Source of the DNA: Desulfobacteraceae bacterium
Lineage (GTDB): Bacteria > Desulfobacterota > Desulfobacteria > Desulfobacterales > Desulfosarcinaceae
Assembly: GCA_027025615.1 (NCBI GenBank)
Contig: JALVQM010000040.1
Location: forward strand, 1-27,480
Direction of reading: 5' to 3'
DNA: 27,480 nt
The notes beneath the pieces were generated by a model. The model was not told where the DNA came from, searched no databases, and saw nothing but the letters and a program-made list of their open reading frames with translations. The position numbers were made by a program, and so were the translations under genes. Shown here one piece after another: positions 1 through 7,677 of the stretch. Every line of letters begins with the position of its first letter. Position 1 is the stretch's first letter.

Positions 1-376
1 GGAAGGTTTCTTTTTCGTAAAGCTTCTGCCAATGAACATGTTTGAAAAGATTATTGCCGATGCTGACCTGATAATTGCTCATTGCGGGGCCGGAACTCTG
101 ATTAATGCGGTATCAAACGGCAAGATGCCTGTCGTTATGCCTCGTCGCAAAAAATATGGGGAGATGGTTGATGATCATCAGGTTGAACTTGCCCAATTGT
201 TTGCCAAACAGGAAAAGCTGGTTTTGGCAATGGAACCTGATGATTTGCCGCGGGCCATTGATAAAGCCTTGCAACTTTCGGGATCGGTGAGTAAAAAGCC
301 TGTTGCCACATCGGCTTTGGATACCGTTGCTCGCTTGCTTCAAAAATATGAGGCCTCCCTGGCCTCACGCCGATGA
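1..376 (+). CDS. PssE/Alg13-like glycosyltransferase, C-terminal part (5' truncated by window edge)
   Basis: The reading frame is open from base 2, and the first ATG at 32 lies inside the fold, so the gene starts upstream of the window. The visible residues match the C-terminal lobe of the GT28/MurG-type fold: an ADLIIAHCGAGT stretch (nucleotide-sugar binding loop), then VVMPRRKKYGEMVDDHQ and a helical tail. Small stand-alone proteins of this kind (PssE in exopolysaccharide loci, Alg13 in eukaryotes) form the catalytic half of a two-part transferase with a membrane-anchoring PssD/Alg14 partner. That partner would be expected just left of the window. The carbamoyltransferase starts 28 bp downstream on the same strand, so the genes are probably cotranscribed. 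The acceptor sugar cannot be told from the sequence. Confidence 0.8.
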   Translation, partial: EGFFFVKLLPMNMFEKIIADADLIIAHCGAGTLINAVSNGKMPVVMPRRKKYGEMVDDHQVELAQLFAKQEKLVLAMEPDDLPRAIDKALQLSGSVSKKPVATSALDTVARLLQKYEASLASRR

Positions 377-404
377 TATCAGATTGGTTATCAGGAAGAT
401 TTAA

Positions 405-2162
405 ATGACTTCAATTTTAGGAATAAACGCCTATCATCCCGATGCTTCAGCCTGTATCCTGGTCGATGGCAAGCTGGTGGCCGCTGTCGAAGAGGAACGT
501 TTTACAAGGATTAAACACTGGGCCGGTTTTCCCAGGTCATCAATTGAGTATTGCCTCCAGCAAGCGGGTTTGAGGTTGGAGGATGTTGAACATATAGCCA
601 TCAATCGCAACCCATTAGCCAACCTCGGCACAAAGGTTTTTTATTCGTTGCGTCATTTGCCTGCCGGTCGGCAGTTGGTTGAGCGGATTAAAAACTCAGG
701 TGAAATAGCCGGTGTCAAAAAAAGACTGGTGGACGAACTGGGGCCCGTCGACGGGAAATGGAATCCCCGGGTCCATAATGTTGAGCACCATTGCAGTCAT
801 CTGGCAAGTGCGTTTTATCCTTCTCCTTTTGAAAAAGCCGCGGTGGTTTCAGTAGATGGATTTGGCGATTTCGTAAGTACCATGTGGGCAGAGGGACAGG
901 GAACTGACCTTCTGATAAAAGGAAAGATCTTTTTCCCACATTCTTTGGGATTGCTATACCTTGCCGTGACCCAGTTTCTTGGTTTCAACAACTATGGCGA
1001 CGAGTTCAAGGTTATGGCTCTTTCGGCCTTTGCTGAAAATGGTGCTCCCGATGCCTTGAAACAACTCGTTGTTCCTGGTCCGGGGGGAAGTTTTAAACTT
1101 AATTTGGACTATTTTTCCCATCATCGCTTACGTTTTTCAATGGATTGGAATGATGGGCGCCCTCAAATCGATCCTGTTTACAGCAGGCGCTTCATGGAGT
1201 TTTGTGGCAAGCCGCGATCTGCCGATGAACCACTTATGTCCTTACACACCTCTATGGCGGCAGGTGTTCAGACACTTTATGAAAAACAATTGGACAGATT
1301 GCTGGCCGAACTTTTTCGCTCCACAGATTGTCGTTGTCTTTGCCTTGCCGGCGGTTGCGGGCAAAACTCAGTGGCAAACGGAAAAATACATGTAAAAGGG
1401 CCTTTTGAAAAAGTTTGGGTACCTCCGGTTGCAACCGATGCCGGTGGATCCCTGGGAGCAGCTCTCTGGGTTTGGCACATGGTGTTGGGCAAAACAGAGC
1501 GTTTACCAATGGAGCATGCTTACATGGGGCCAGCCTACAGCCAGAGCCGTATAGATAACGCGGTTGAAGAATATCGTGGTTTGTTGAACAAAATTGAATG
1601 TCGCATATCACATTTTGATTCAAAACGGATACTTTGTGAAACAGCGGCCAGACGTATTGCAGAGGGCAAAGTTTTGGGATGGTTCCAGGGACGGATGGAA
1701 TGGGGGCCCAGGGCATTGGGTAACCGCTCCATTGTTTGTGATCCACGTAGTGCAACCATGCGTTCTGTGTTAAATCGCAAGATCAAGAAACGGGAAAATT
1801 TCAGACCGTTTGCTGCTACTGTTCTCCAACATGCCTTGGATCAGTGGTATTTGCATCCCACTGAATCTCCCTTCATGACCCATGTACTCGAAATCCGGAA
1901 AGATAAGCTTCCAACCATTCCTGCCGTAAGCCACGTGGACGGCAGCGGCCGTGTTCAGACTTTGAATAAACGGCAAAACGAGTTGTTTTACCAATTGGTA
2001 TCATCGTTTGAACGTTTGACCGGTGTGCCGATGGTCCTGAATACCTCAATGAACGAAAACGAGCCCATAGTACGATCTCCCGAAGAAGCCCTGAAATGTT
2101 ACCTGAGGACTGCAATGGATTGTCTGGTGATCGGTGATTGCCTGTTGGAGCGTGTTAATTGA
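405..2162 (+). CDS. Carbamoyltransferase, NodU/TobZ/CmcH family
   Basis: This 585-residue protein is full length for O-carbamoyltransferases that move a carbamoyl group from carbamoyl phosphate, via carbamoyl-AMP, onto a hydroxyl of a sugar or other small molecule. The N-terminal Kae1/ASKHA-like half opens with ILGINAYHPDASACILVDG and carries EEERFTR. The metal-binding H-x3-H is at about residues 128-132 (HHCSH), followed by VVSVDGFGD. The C-terminal YrdC-like half has GRMEWGPRALGNRSI and the NTSMNENEPIV motif. An AGGA ribosome-binding site at 393-396 lies 8 bases before the ATG. Its TGA stop overlaps the TTG start of the following GT2 gene, so the two are translationally coupled. The setting between glycosyltransferases suggests it decorates a polysaccharide repeat unit. 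The cytoplasmic location is inferred. Confidence 0.93.
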   Translation: MTSILGINAYHPDASACILVDGKLVAAVEEERFTRIKHWAGFPRSSIEYCLQQAGLRLEDVEHIAINRNPLANLGTKVFYSLRHLPAGRQLVERIKNSGEIAGVKKRLVDELGPVDGKWNPRVHNVEHHCSHLASAFYPSPFEKAAVVSVDGFGDFVSTMWAEGQGTDLLIKGKIFFPHSLGLLYLAVTQFLGFNNYGDEFKVMALSAFAENGAPDALKQLVVPGPGGSFKLNLDYFSHHRLRFSMDWNDGRPQIDPVYSRRFMEFCGKPRSADEPLMSLHTSMAAGVQTLYEKQLDRLLAELFRSTDCRCLCLAGGCGQNSVANGKIHVKGPFEKVWVPPVATDAGGSLGAALWVWHMVLGKTERLPMEHAYMGPAYSQSRIDNAVEEYRGLLNKIECRISHFDSKRILCETAARRIAEGKVLGWFQGRMEWGPRALGNRSIVCDPRSATMRSVLNRKIKKRENFRPFAATVLQHALDQWYLHPTESPFMTHVLEIRKDKLPTIPAVSHVDGSGRVQTLNKRQNELFYQLVSSFERLTGVPMVLNTSMNENEPIVRSPEEALKCYLRTAMDCLVIGDCLLERVN

Positions 2163-2932
2163 GTGATTTTACAATTCTGACACCGGTGCGCAATGGGGCT
2201 GAAACCATCGACACTTGCCTGGCAAGCGTTCAGGAACAGTCGCTGGATGTGCAGCATCTGGTTATTTACGGACGTTCAATAGATGAAACTTGGGATATCA
2301 TCAAGGGAGCATCTACGGGCCGGGTAGAGATTCTGCAACAAAACGGTCTCGGAATTTACAATGCCTTGAACAAAGGTATAAGGAGAGCAAAAGGTGAAAT
2401 AATCGGGATTTTAAACGCAGATGATTTCTATATTAATAATCTGGTGTTGAAAAATGTAAGTCGGATTTTTCAAAATCCGGAAATTGATTCCTGCTATGGT
2501 GATCTTGTCTATGTCAGCCGCAAGGATGCGAACCGGGTGGTTCGCTACTGGAAGAGCGGAGCTTTTCGGCGCGAGCTGTTCTATAATGGCTGGATGCCAC
2601 CTCATCCAACTTTTTTTGTGCGCAGGAAAATTTATCGACAATATGGGCTCTTCAACCCTGAACTTGGAACTTCCGCAGATTATGAACTGATGCTGCGCTT
2701 TTTGTTCAGATACCGTGTCAGTACCGCCTATATCCCCGAGGTTATGGTCTGTATGCGGACCGGGGGTGTTAGTGGGGCCAGTATTGCCGCCAGGGTAAAG
2801 GCCAACCTGATGGACCGCAGAGCCTGGTGGATCAACGACCTTAGGCCGAAGCCCTGGACTTTGTGGCTGAAACCGCTTCGAAAACTGCCTCAATACATAA
2901 TTCGGAAGCCTTTGGGTGGTCAGGTGCGCTGA
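2159..2932 (+). CDS. Family 2 glycosyltransferase (WcaA/WfgS-like) with altered nucleotide-binding Asp
   Basis: This 257-residue GT2 (GT-A fold) protein starts at TTG, overlapping the carbamoyltransferase stop by four bases (TTGA). It begins FTILTPVRNGAETIDTCL. The diagnostic GIYNALNKGIRRAKGEIIG segment and the acidic NADD motif (residues 86-89) place it with WcaA/WfgS-type transferases of surface polysaccharide synthesis. The conserved DGxSxDGT loop that binds the nucleotide sugar instead reads YGRSIDET: residue 37 is Tyr (TAC), where the family normally has Asp (GAC/GAT). The C-terminus (about residues 215-257) is basic and Trp-rich, as is usual for membrane-associated members. Its last 92 bp overlap a convergent gene on the other strand. 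Family assignment is secure, but catalytic competence is uncertain because of Y37. Confidence 0.88.
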   Translation: MSDFTILTPVRNGAETIDTCLASVQEQSLDVQHLVIYGRSIDETWDIIKGASTGRVEILQQNGLGIYNALNKGIRRAKGEIIGILNADDFYINNLVLKNVSRIFQNPEIDSCYGDLVYVSRKDANRVVRYWKSGAFRRELFYNGWMPPHPTFFVRRKIYRQYGLFNPELGTSADYELMLRFLFRYRVSTAYIPEVMVCMRTGGVSGASIAARVKANLMDRRAWWINDLRPKPWTLWLKPLRKLPQYIIRKPLGGQVR

Positions 2933-4046
2933 ATACCAGCAGCTTGTTCAAACCCCTGGTGTGGTAGCGGCGATTGAACCAATCGCAATGCCTGGAATCC
3001 GGGTCCTTTTTCATGGTAAAAGCCGCGCCGGAAAGTTTGCCTTTCTGGCGAAATATAAAAGGATGCTTGTTCAGAAAATTCATGACCGGCGAGTTCAGAA
3101 CCAGTGGGCAAAACGCGAAATATCGCTTCTTATTGCCAAATATCTCCATACCCCACTTGCGCTTAAAGCTAAAAACCCCGTCGCTTAGAAAGGCCCTTGA
3201 ACCGCCAATAATAACATGTTTATGTCCCTTTTTCATAAGGCGCTGGATAACAAAATAATAAAGTGCGCCGGTCGCACCGGCTTTCAAGTATTTGCGTCTG
3301 CCATCAAGGACGGCCAGCTTGTCTAACACTACACCTTTTTTAGTATAAACGACTATCATTCCGGCCAGATATTTGTTGTCTGCCCTAAGAAATATTAACT
3401 CCCCATTATTTTTGACAAACCTGGATCTTATTTCTTCGTAGGAGGTAATTAGAGCACTGTCGCCATATTTTTTGACAAGATGGGGGTGATACATTTTATT
3501 ATAGAAATATTGCAGCCAGCTGACATCTTTTGTAATTTCATATTCAAATTTACCCTTATCGATTTTGCGCTCATGGTATTTAATATGTTTTGTTTTGAAA
3601 GTTTGTTCGATAAAATCTGGCTCCAAGTTTATGATGCCATTCACCCACAATGGTATCATAAAACAATACTTGACGGGCAGCATCCTGCTTGGCCAGTATC
3701 TGCTTTCAACAATTGCGATATTAAAGTGTTGATGTTTTTTTTTCAAAACAAACGGCAGGCTTATGCGCCACTTGGTACCTAAGGCCTTTGTTCTGACACT
3801 GTAATCATCCAGGAGACTTTGAAGGTAATTTTTATTTACATGATGGCCTGCGAACAGAATTGAAAGTCCATCAGCGGTTAAAGAATTTTTAGCTTTTATA
3901 ATCCAGACCTGAGTTTTCAGCTTGTTACGCAGGTTGCTTTTCAGCCTTTTATGGTAATTGCCCAGGGAATCATAGAAGGGTAGTTTATTGGTTCTGGGTA
4001 CTATGTGAAAAAATTTCACCAGGCTGACAGCATGCTTTGATATCAT
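2841..4046 (-). CDS. GNAT/FemAB-like acyltransferase of the polysaccharide locus
   Basis: This 401-residue protein is not confidently named. The central part resembles the BioF2/FemAB-type GNAT fold: an N-terminal lobe with AIVESRYWPSRMLP, then YNKMYHPHLVKKYGD, GELIFLRADNKYLAGMIVVY, and a late ATGALYYFVIQRLMKKGHKHVIIGGSRAFLSDG that looks like the acyl-CoA-binding helix and beta strand. Such proteins in exopolysaccharide clusters are annotated as GNAT acetyltransferases and may acylate sugars or aminoacylate lipids. The start at 4046 has an AGGTG ribosome-binding site six bases upstream. The gene is AT-rich and Lys-rich compared with its neighbours, which suggests separate acquisition. The last 30 or so residues are encoded antisense to the 3' end of the GT2 gene and show no family features, so they look like read-through after loss of an earlier stop. 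Confidence 0.6.
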   Translation of the reverse strand: MISKHAVSLVKFFHIVPRTNKLPFYDSLGNYHKRLKSNLRNKLKTQVWIIKAKNSLTADGLSILFAGHHVNKNYLQSLLDDYSVRTKALGTKWRISLPFVLKKKHQHFNIAIVESRYWPSRMLPVKYCFMIPLWVNGIINLEPDFIEQTFKTKHIKYHERKIDKGKFEYEITKDVSWLQYFYNKMYHPHLVKKYGDSALITSYEEIRSRFVKNNGELIFLRADNKYLAGMIVVYTKKGVVLDKLAVLDGRRKYLKAGATGALYYFVIQRLMKKGHKHVIIGGSRAFLSDGVFSFKRKWGMEIFGNKKRYFAFCPLVLNSPVMNFLNKHPFIFRQKGKLSGAAFTMKKDPDSRHCDWFNRRYHTRGLNKLLVFSAPDHPKASELCIEAVFEAVSATKSRASA

Positions 4047-4222
4047 TTTTTACACCTGATCTACCTTCCTTGTTACTACGTGTATAGTGTGCATTGAAAG
4101 GTCATAAATCCTGCAAATGTCCAGAAATAGTACAAAAATTATGCCATACTGGCAGTTTTGGCTTGTTTTTGGTTGGTTGTCACGATTTGTCGTAGCAGGA
4201 TGGACCTGCCTGATAACTGTTC

Positions 4223-4246
4223 CAACAGTTTGTTGAAAAACTGTTG
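4223..4246. repeat. Inverted repeat, 9-bp arms, 6-base loop
   Basis: CAACAGTTT and AAACTGTTG flank the loop gttgaa. There is no T-run on either side, so this is not a standard intrinsic terminator. It could be an operator or a weak hairpin. Confidence 0.45.
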
Positions 4247-4479
4247 CGCCGGACAATAGGATGTTGGAGCCTGCCGCAACATGCTGATTTAATTTATATT
4301 AACCCCACTTTTTGTCGGATTGCCGCTTGTCTTTTCTAAACTTATGATGTTTTTCAAAAGACTGCTGAAAATATATCCGACATGCTTTTAATAAAGTCCG
4401 GGGCAGGATGGGAATAGGTACGCTCTGAGGATTTGAGGAAGTATTTGAATAATAAAATGGAAAATGATTGCTCACTGCG

Positions 4480-4508
4480 TTGTGAAATTATAGCTGAAAT
4501 GATACTAT
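4480..4508 (+). promoter_or_regulatory. Predicted sigma70 promoter for ansA
   Basis: TTGTGA, a 17-base spacer, then TACTAT. Each box matches the consensus at 4 of 6 positions. Transcription would start near 4515, giving a leader of about 80 bases to the chosen ansA start at 4594. Confidence 0.45.
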
Positions 4509-4593
4509 TTTTTCATAATTGATTTGCACTGGTTCATTGATGTCGAAAAAAGTGAGGATCAATTTCCGGGAGCCGTCTAACCATTATCAGGAT

Positions 4594-5610
4594 ATGAAAC
4601 GCAAAAAGATATATATTGCTTACACCGGCGGTACCATTGGTATGCGCAAAACGGCAGGAGGTTATCGGCCTGCACCGGGATTTCTGGCTGATATCATGCG
4701 GGGAATTCCCGAAATACATGCCGAACAGATGCCCGAATACGATATCAACGAGTATCGGCCGTTGATTGATTCGGCTAACATGACTCCCGGAAATTGGATG
4801 CAGATCGCCCGTGACATTACTGTAAATCATGAAAAATATGACGGTTTCGTAGTTTTGCATGGAACAGATACAATGACCTATACTGCATCGGCGCTTTCTT
4901 TTATTTTAAAAAATTTGAAAAAACCGGTGATCTTGACTGGAGGTCAGATTCCACTTTGCGAAGTCCGTAACGATTCCAGGGAAAACCTTATTACCGCGAT
5001 GTTGATAGCAGCAAACTTTCCGATTCCGGAAGTATGTCTGTTGTTTGGCGAAAATCTTTTGCGGGGCAACCGGACTGTTAAAGTCAATGCTGACGGTTTC
5101 AATGCTTTTGAATCACCAAACTATCCACCCTTGGGTAAAATTGGAATAGATATTCAGATCCGCTGGGATCTGGTGCTCCCCCGGCCAGACTCGGAGGCAT
5201 GCACGCTGATTGAGCCAATTGACCCCAAGCCGGTAGCCGCCCTGCGCTTGTTCCCCGGTATTTCAGCTAGAGTTTTAAAAAATTTACTGGCGCCACCGAT
5301 AGCAGGATTGGTGCTGGAGACTTACGGTGTGGGCAATGCTCCGGATCAAGATGCCGCTTTGCTTGGTGTAATCAAGGAGGCAACTGCTCAGGGCATAGTG
5401 ATAGTCAATTGTACCCAATGCATGAAAGGCACCGTGGCCATGGAAGCCTATGCAACCGGAAGCGCTTTGGGCAAGGTTGGAGTAATCAGCGGTCACGACA
5501 TGACCGCTGAGGCAGCCTTGACCAAGCTTTTTTATCTATTGGGTAAAAACATAGAATTAGCCCAGGTCAGACACTTGTTGCAGGTCAGCTTAAGGGGTGA
5601 AATAAGCTGA
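4594..5610 (+). CDS. ansA: L-asparaginase, type I (cytoplasmic)
   Basis: Hydrolyses L-asparagine to aspartate and ammonia. From the ATG at 4594 the protein is 338 residues, the same length as Escherichia coli AnsA, and aligns from its first residues (MKRKKIYIAYTGGTIG). The catalytic threonine motif TGGTIG is at residues 11-16 and the second motif HGTDTM at 89-94. VILTGGQIPL, RGNRTVK, YGVGNAP and a late NCTQCMKGTV are also present. The frame stays open upstream to a TTG at 4519 and an ATG at 4540, but those extra residues have no family counterpart. There is no signal peptide, consistent with a cytoplasmic type I enzyme. A predicted promoter lies 85-115 bases upstream. The gene appears monocistronic, with 472 bp before the next gene. 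The ribosome-binding site is weak, so the exact start rests on homology. Confidence 0.93.
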   Translation: MKRKKIYIAYTGGTIGMRKTAGGYRPAPGFLADIMRGIPEIHAEQMPEYDINEYRPLIDSANMTPGNWMQIARDITVNHEKYDGFVVLHGTDTMTYTASALSFILKNLKKPVILTGGQIPLCEVRNDSRENLITAMLIAANFPIPEVCLLFGENLLRGNRTVKVNADGFNAFESPNYPPLGKIGIDIQIRWDLVLPRPDSEACTLIEPIDPKPVAALRLFPGISARVLKNLLAPPIAGLVLETYGVGNAPDQDAALLGVIKEATAQGIVIVNCTQCMKGTVAMEAYATGSALGKVGVISGHDMTAEAALTKLFYLLGKNIELAQVRHLLQVSLRGEIS

Positions 5611-5754
5611 ATAGTTTGTTTTGTATCTTCTGAGTTAAACTTTTAATTGCAGTGTTAACCCGGGTGTAAGGCTGCCATAGAGAATATCCTTCCCATGCGA
5701 TAGCCCCATCTTAAAAACAGGTCAATCGATGGTCAAAAATTCCTATATATTTTA

Positions 5755-5782
5755 TTGACATCTTATTCCATTTATATATAAA
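5755..5782 (+). promoter_or_regulatory. Strong sigma70-type promoter for the binding-protein gene
   Basis: Perfect TTGACA at 5755-5760, a 16-base spacer, then TATAAA at 5777-5782 (5 of 6). The nearest downstream gene starts at 6083, so the transcript would carry a leader of about 290 bases. Confidence 0.65.
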
Positions 5783-6020
5783 TAGACACTAATTATGATT
5801 AAAAGAGTTAACATTGGATTTCCAGCACTGTTGTTTTAAGCAGGGATATTTTGTTTTCCGTAAATTAATGAGGGTTTCAATAAACATGAACCAGGAGATG
5901 CCTTTCATCGGCCTGTTGAGGAAAAACTGGCCTGAGTTGAATTAAAGATTCTGTTGCCAGCGCCGATGAGTGGAAAGGATGTATTTTAAATTTTGGTGTA
6001 ATTCCCGAAGATAGAGGACA

Positions 6021-6055
6021 ATTCGCACTTTATAGGTGAATTCTGGGATATTCAC
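6021..6055 (+). repeat. Three alternating complementary repeats before the binding-protein start
   Basis: ATTCGCAC (6021-6028), GTGAAT (6036-6041) and ATTCAC (6050-6055). The middle element can pair with either neighbour: with the last perfectly, and with the first with one bulged G. They lie 28-62 bases before the ATG at 6083. They could be two half-sites of an operator or a small alternative RNA fold. Confidence 0.35.
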
Positions 6056-6082
6056 AGGAACAAAAAAGAGAGGGCAGGTTGC

Positions 6083-7360
6083 ATGAAAACACAACAACTG
6101 GCTGTTTGGATGGCGCTGGCTGCTGCAATATTTCTTTTTATTTTTTCTGTTCAAGCTTATGCAGACCAGACTGTTACCATAGCTCTCAACTATCCCGAAA
6201 GTGGGCCTTACGCTAAACAAGGTCTTGATCAATGGAGAGCGGCGGAACTGGCTAGGATAGAAATCAACGCCAACGGGGGAATTCTGGGTAAAAAAGTAGA
6301 ATTCAGAATGTATGATTCAAAGTCCAACCCCAAGGTGACCGTAAAAAATGTCACCGATGCTATTGACAATGGGCATGTAAAGATGGTTTTTGGCGGATCA
6401 TCCAGTGCGGTGGCGATTGCGGCCGGTAAAGTTTGTAAACGGAAACACAATCTGTTTTTCGGTACATTGACATATTCAACTACCACCACGGGAGAAGCCG
6501 CCAATCGTTATTCATTCCGTGAGTGCTACAACTCCTGGATGGCAGGCAAGGCCTTGGCCGATTATCTGCAGCGCAATTTCAAAGGGAAAAAATTCTTTTA
6601 TATTACAGCTGATTATACTTGGGGGTGGACTACAGAGGCATCCATCAGAAAGTTTTCCGGAACTGAAGACAGCTCGGTCCATAAAGGAGTCAAGACCCCC
6701 TTTCCCTCCAAAGATTTCAAGTGGGCTATAAAAAAGGCAAAAAGAGAAAAACCGGATGTTTTGGTGCTTGTCCTTTTTGGACAGGAAATGGCTACTGCCA
6801 TCAGGCAGGCGGTTGCCATGGGGTTGAAAGATCAAGTTCAGATAGTTGTTCCGAATTTGACCCTGGGCATGGCGGAGCGTGGTACTCCCCAGGCAATGGA
6901 AGGTGTTATCGGTGCCTTGCCCTGGACATGGCGGGTACCATATAAACATAACTATTCCAAGGGAATCGAATTTGTCGAAAAGTTTACCAGACGATTCAAT
7001 CGCTACCCAAGCACTTCCGGTGCCTCTGCTTACACCATTATGTATGAATATAAGGACGCAGTAGAGAGAGCTGGCTCTTTCAGTGTCCCGGCAGTGATAA
7101 AGGCCTTGGAAGGTCATAAATACCAATTGCTGAAAGACAGGCAGCAATGGAGAACATTTGATCATCAGTCAATCCAGACCGTGTATGTCGTTCGTTGTAA
7201 ACCGGTAGAGCAAGTTTTGGCTGATAAATATCATCTGGATTATTTTGAGGTAATTGGCAGTATCCCCGGGTATAAAGCTGCCCGTACAAGAGCTGAATGG
7301 AATGCTGTTCGCAAGGCAGCCGGCAAATCTATTTATCTGGAAAAACTGCCGGGAGAATAA
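6083..7360 (+). CDS. Periplasmic type I substrate-binding protein (LivJ/UrtA/AmiC-like)
   Basis: This 425-residue protein has a Sec signal peptide: hydrophobic residues about 7-24, then AYA before D28 as the likely cleavage site. The mature protein has the branched-chain amino acid/amide type periplasmic-binding-protein I fold: IALNYPESGPYAKQG, EINANGGILGKKVEF, the hinge-proximal FGGSSSAVAIAAG, FRECYNSW, a second lobe with FFYITADYTWGW, and KPDVLVLVLFGQEMATAIRQA. No permease or ATPase genes lie beside it. Instead it is followed by a decayed copy of itself and a chemoreceptor, so it may deliver a ligand to a sensor rather than to a transporter (inference). The ribosome-binding region is purine-rich (GAGAGGG). 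The ligand is not predictable from sequence. Confidence 0.88.
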   Translation: MKTQQLAVWMALAAAIFLFIFSVQAYADQTVTIALNYPESGPYAKQGLDQWRAAELARIEINANGGILGKKVEFRMYDSKSNPKVTVKNVTDAIDNGHVKMVFGGSSSAVAIAAGKVCKRKHNLFFGTLTYSTTTTGEAANRYSFRECYNSWMAGKALADYLQRNFKGKKFFYITADYTWGWTTEASIRKFSGTEDSSVHKGVKTPFPSKDFKWAIKKAKREKPDVLVLVLFGQEMATAIRQAVAMGLKDQVQIVVPNLTLGMAERGTPQAMEGVIGALPWTWRVPYKHNYSKGIEFVEKFTRRFNRYPSTSGASAYTIMYEYKDAVERAGSFSVPAVIKALEGHKYQLLKDRQQWRTFDHQSIQTVYVVRCKPVEQVLADKYHLDYFEVIGSIPGYKAARTRAEWNAVRKAAGKSIYLEKLPGE

Positions 7361-7376
7361 AGTATTAATTCGAAGT

Positions 7377-7665
7377 CACGGGCCGGTTCTGCTTGTGGAA
7401 TGGCAACTGGTGGTGGAAATGGATAACCGGGGGATTGACAATAAAGATGGAATTTTGGCGGGAATCAAGTTTCGCAAGTAAAGATTCAAGGGTCTATCCG
7501 AAGACCGGCGCCATGAATATTTTCGACGTAATTGACAGTGGCATTATCAAGGTGATCTTCGGTGGATTGGCTAATGTGGTCTGGTCAGGTGATTTTGTAA
7601 ACATTGGTGTAAGTAATAAGTGGACGTATTACACGGGACGCAGCATTTCTCGGTTTTTTTCATAG
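7377..7665 (+). pseudogene. Decayed fragment of a second type I binding-protein gene
   Basis: No intact gene occupies this gap, but its translation mirrors the N-terminal part of the upstream binding protein. In the frame of 7377 it reads NKDGILAGIKFR against NANGGILGKKVEFR of the intact protein, then hits a stop at 7479-7481. In the +1 frame it continues SKDSRVYPKTG, then VIDSGIIKVIFGG against AIDNGHVKMVFGG, and KWTYYTGRSIS against LTYSTTTTGEA, ending at a stop at 7663-7665. At DNA level ATTGACAGTGG of the remnant lines up with ATTGACAATGG of the gene. It covers only about 90 codons, has a frameshift and no start or signal peptide. It is best read as the relic of a tandem paralogue. Confidence 0.72.
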
Positions 7666-7677
7666 GAGGCAGATCAA

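Larger units (their letters stand above)
4047..4593. other. Intergenic region between divergent GNAT gene and ansA
   Basis: About 550 bp, AT-rich. It contains a 9-bp perfect inverted repeat and a plausible promoter for ansA, both listed separately. The minus-strand side carries a TATACA-like box upstream of the GNAT gene without a good -35. No convincing coding frame is seen. Confidence 0.5.
5611..6082. other. Intergenic region and long leader upstream of the binding-protein gene
   Basis: About 470 bp. It holds a near-consensus promoter at 5755-5782, which implies a leader of roughly 290 bases, and a set of three mutually complementary short repeats at 6021-6055 just before the start codon. 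A 19-codon frame at 5886-5945 is not convincing. No riboswitch class was recognised in the leader. Confidence 0.5.

Noticed and set aside
1252..1755. 167-codon open frame antisense to the carbamoyltransferase
   Set aside because: The sense strand encodes conserved motifs throughout. The antisense product is Pro/Cys/His-rich and looks random.
4313..4382. Inverted 8-bp repeat TGTCGGAT/ATCCGACA
   Set aside because: Arms are 54 bases apart with no extension or symmetry beyond 8 bp. Chance is likely in AT-rich intergenic DNA.
4519..4593. N-terminal extension of ansA to a TTG or an earlier ATG
   Set aside because: The extra residues have no counterpart in type I asparaginases, and starting at 4594 gives exactly the E. 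coli length.
5886..5945. 19-codon ORF in the leader upstream of the binding-protein gene
   Set aside because: Only a distant GAGGG precedes it, there is no recognisable peptide motif and no evidence of conservation. It is too short to support from one sequence.
5906..5968. Inverted repeat CATCGGC/GCCGATG in the long leader
   Set aside because: 7-bp arms with a 49-base gap and no supporting structure between them. It does not match a riboswitch class I know.
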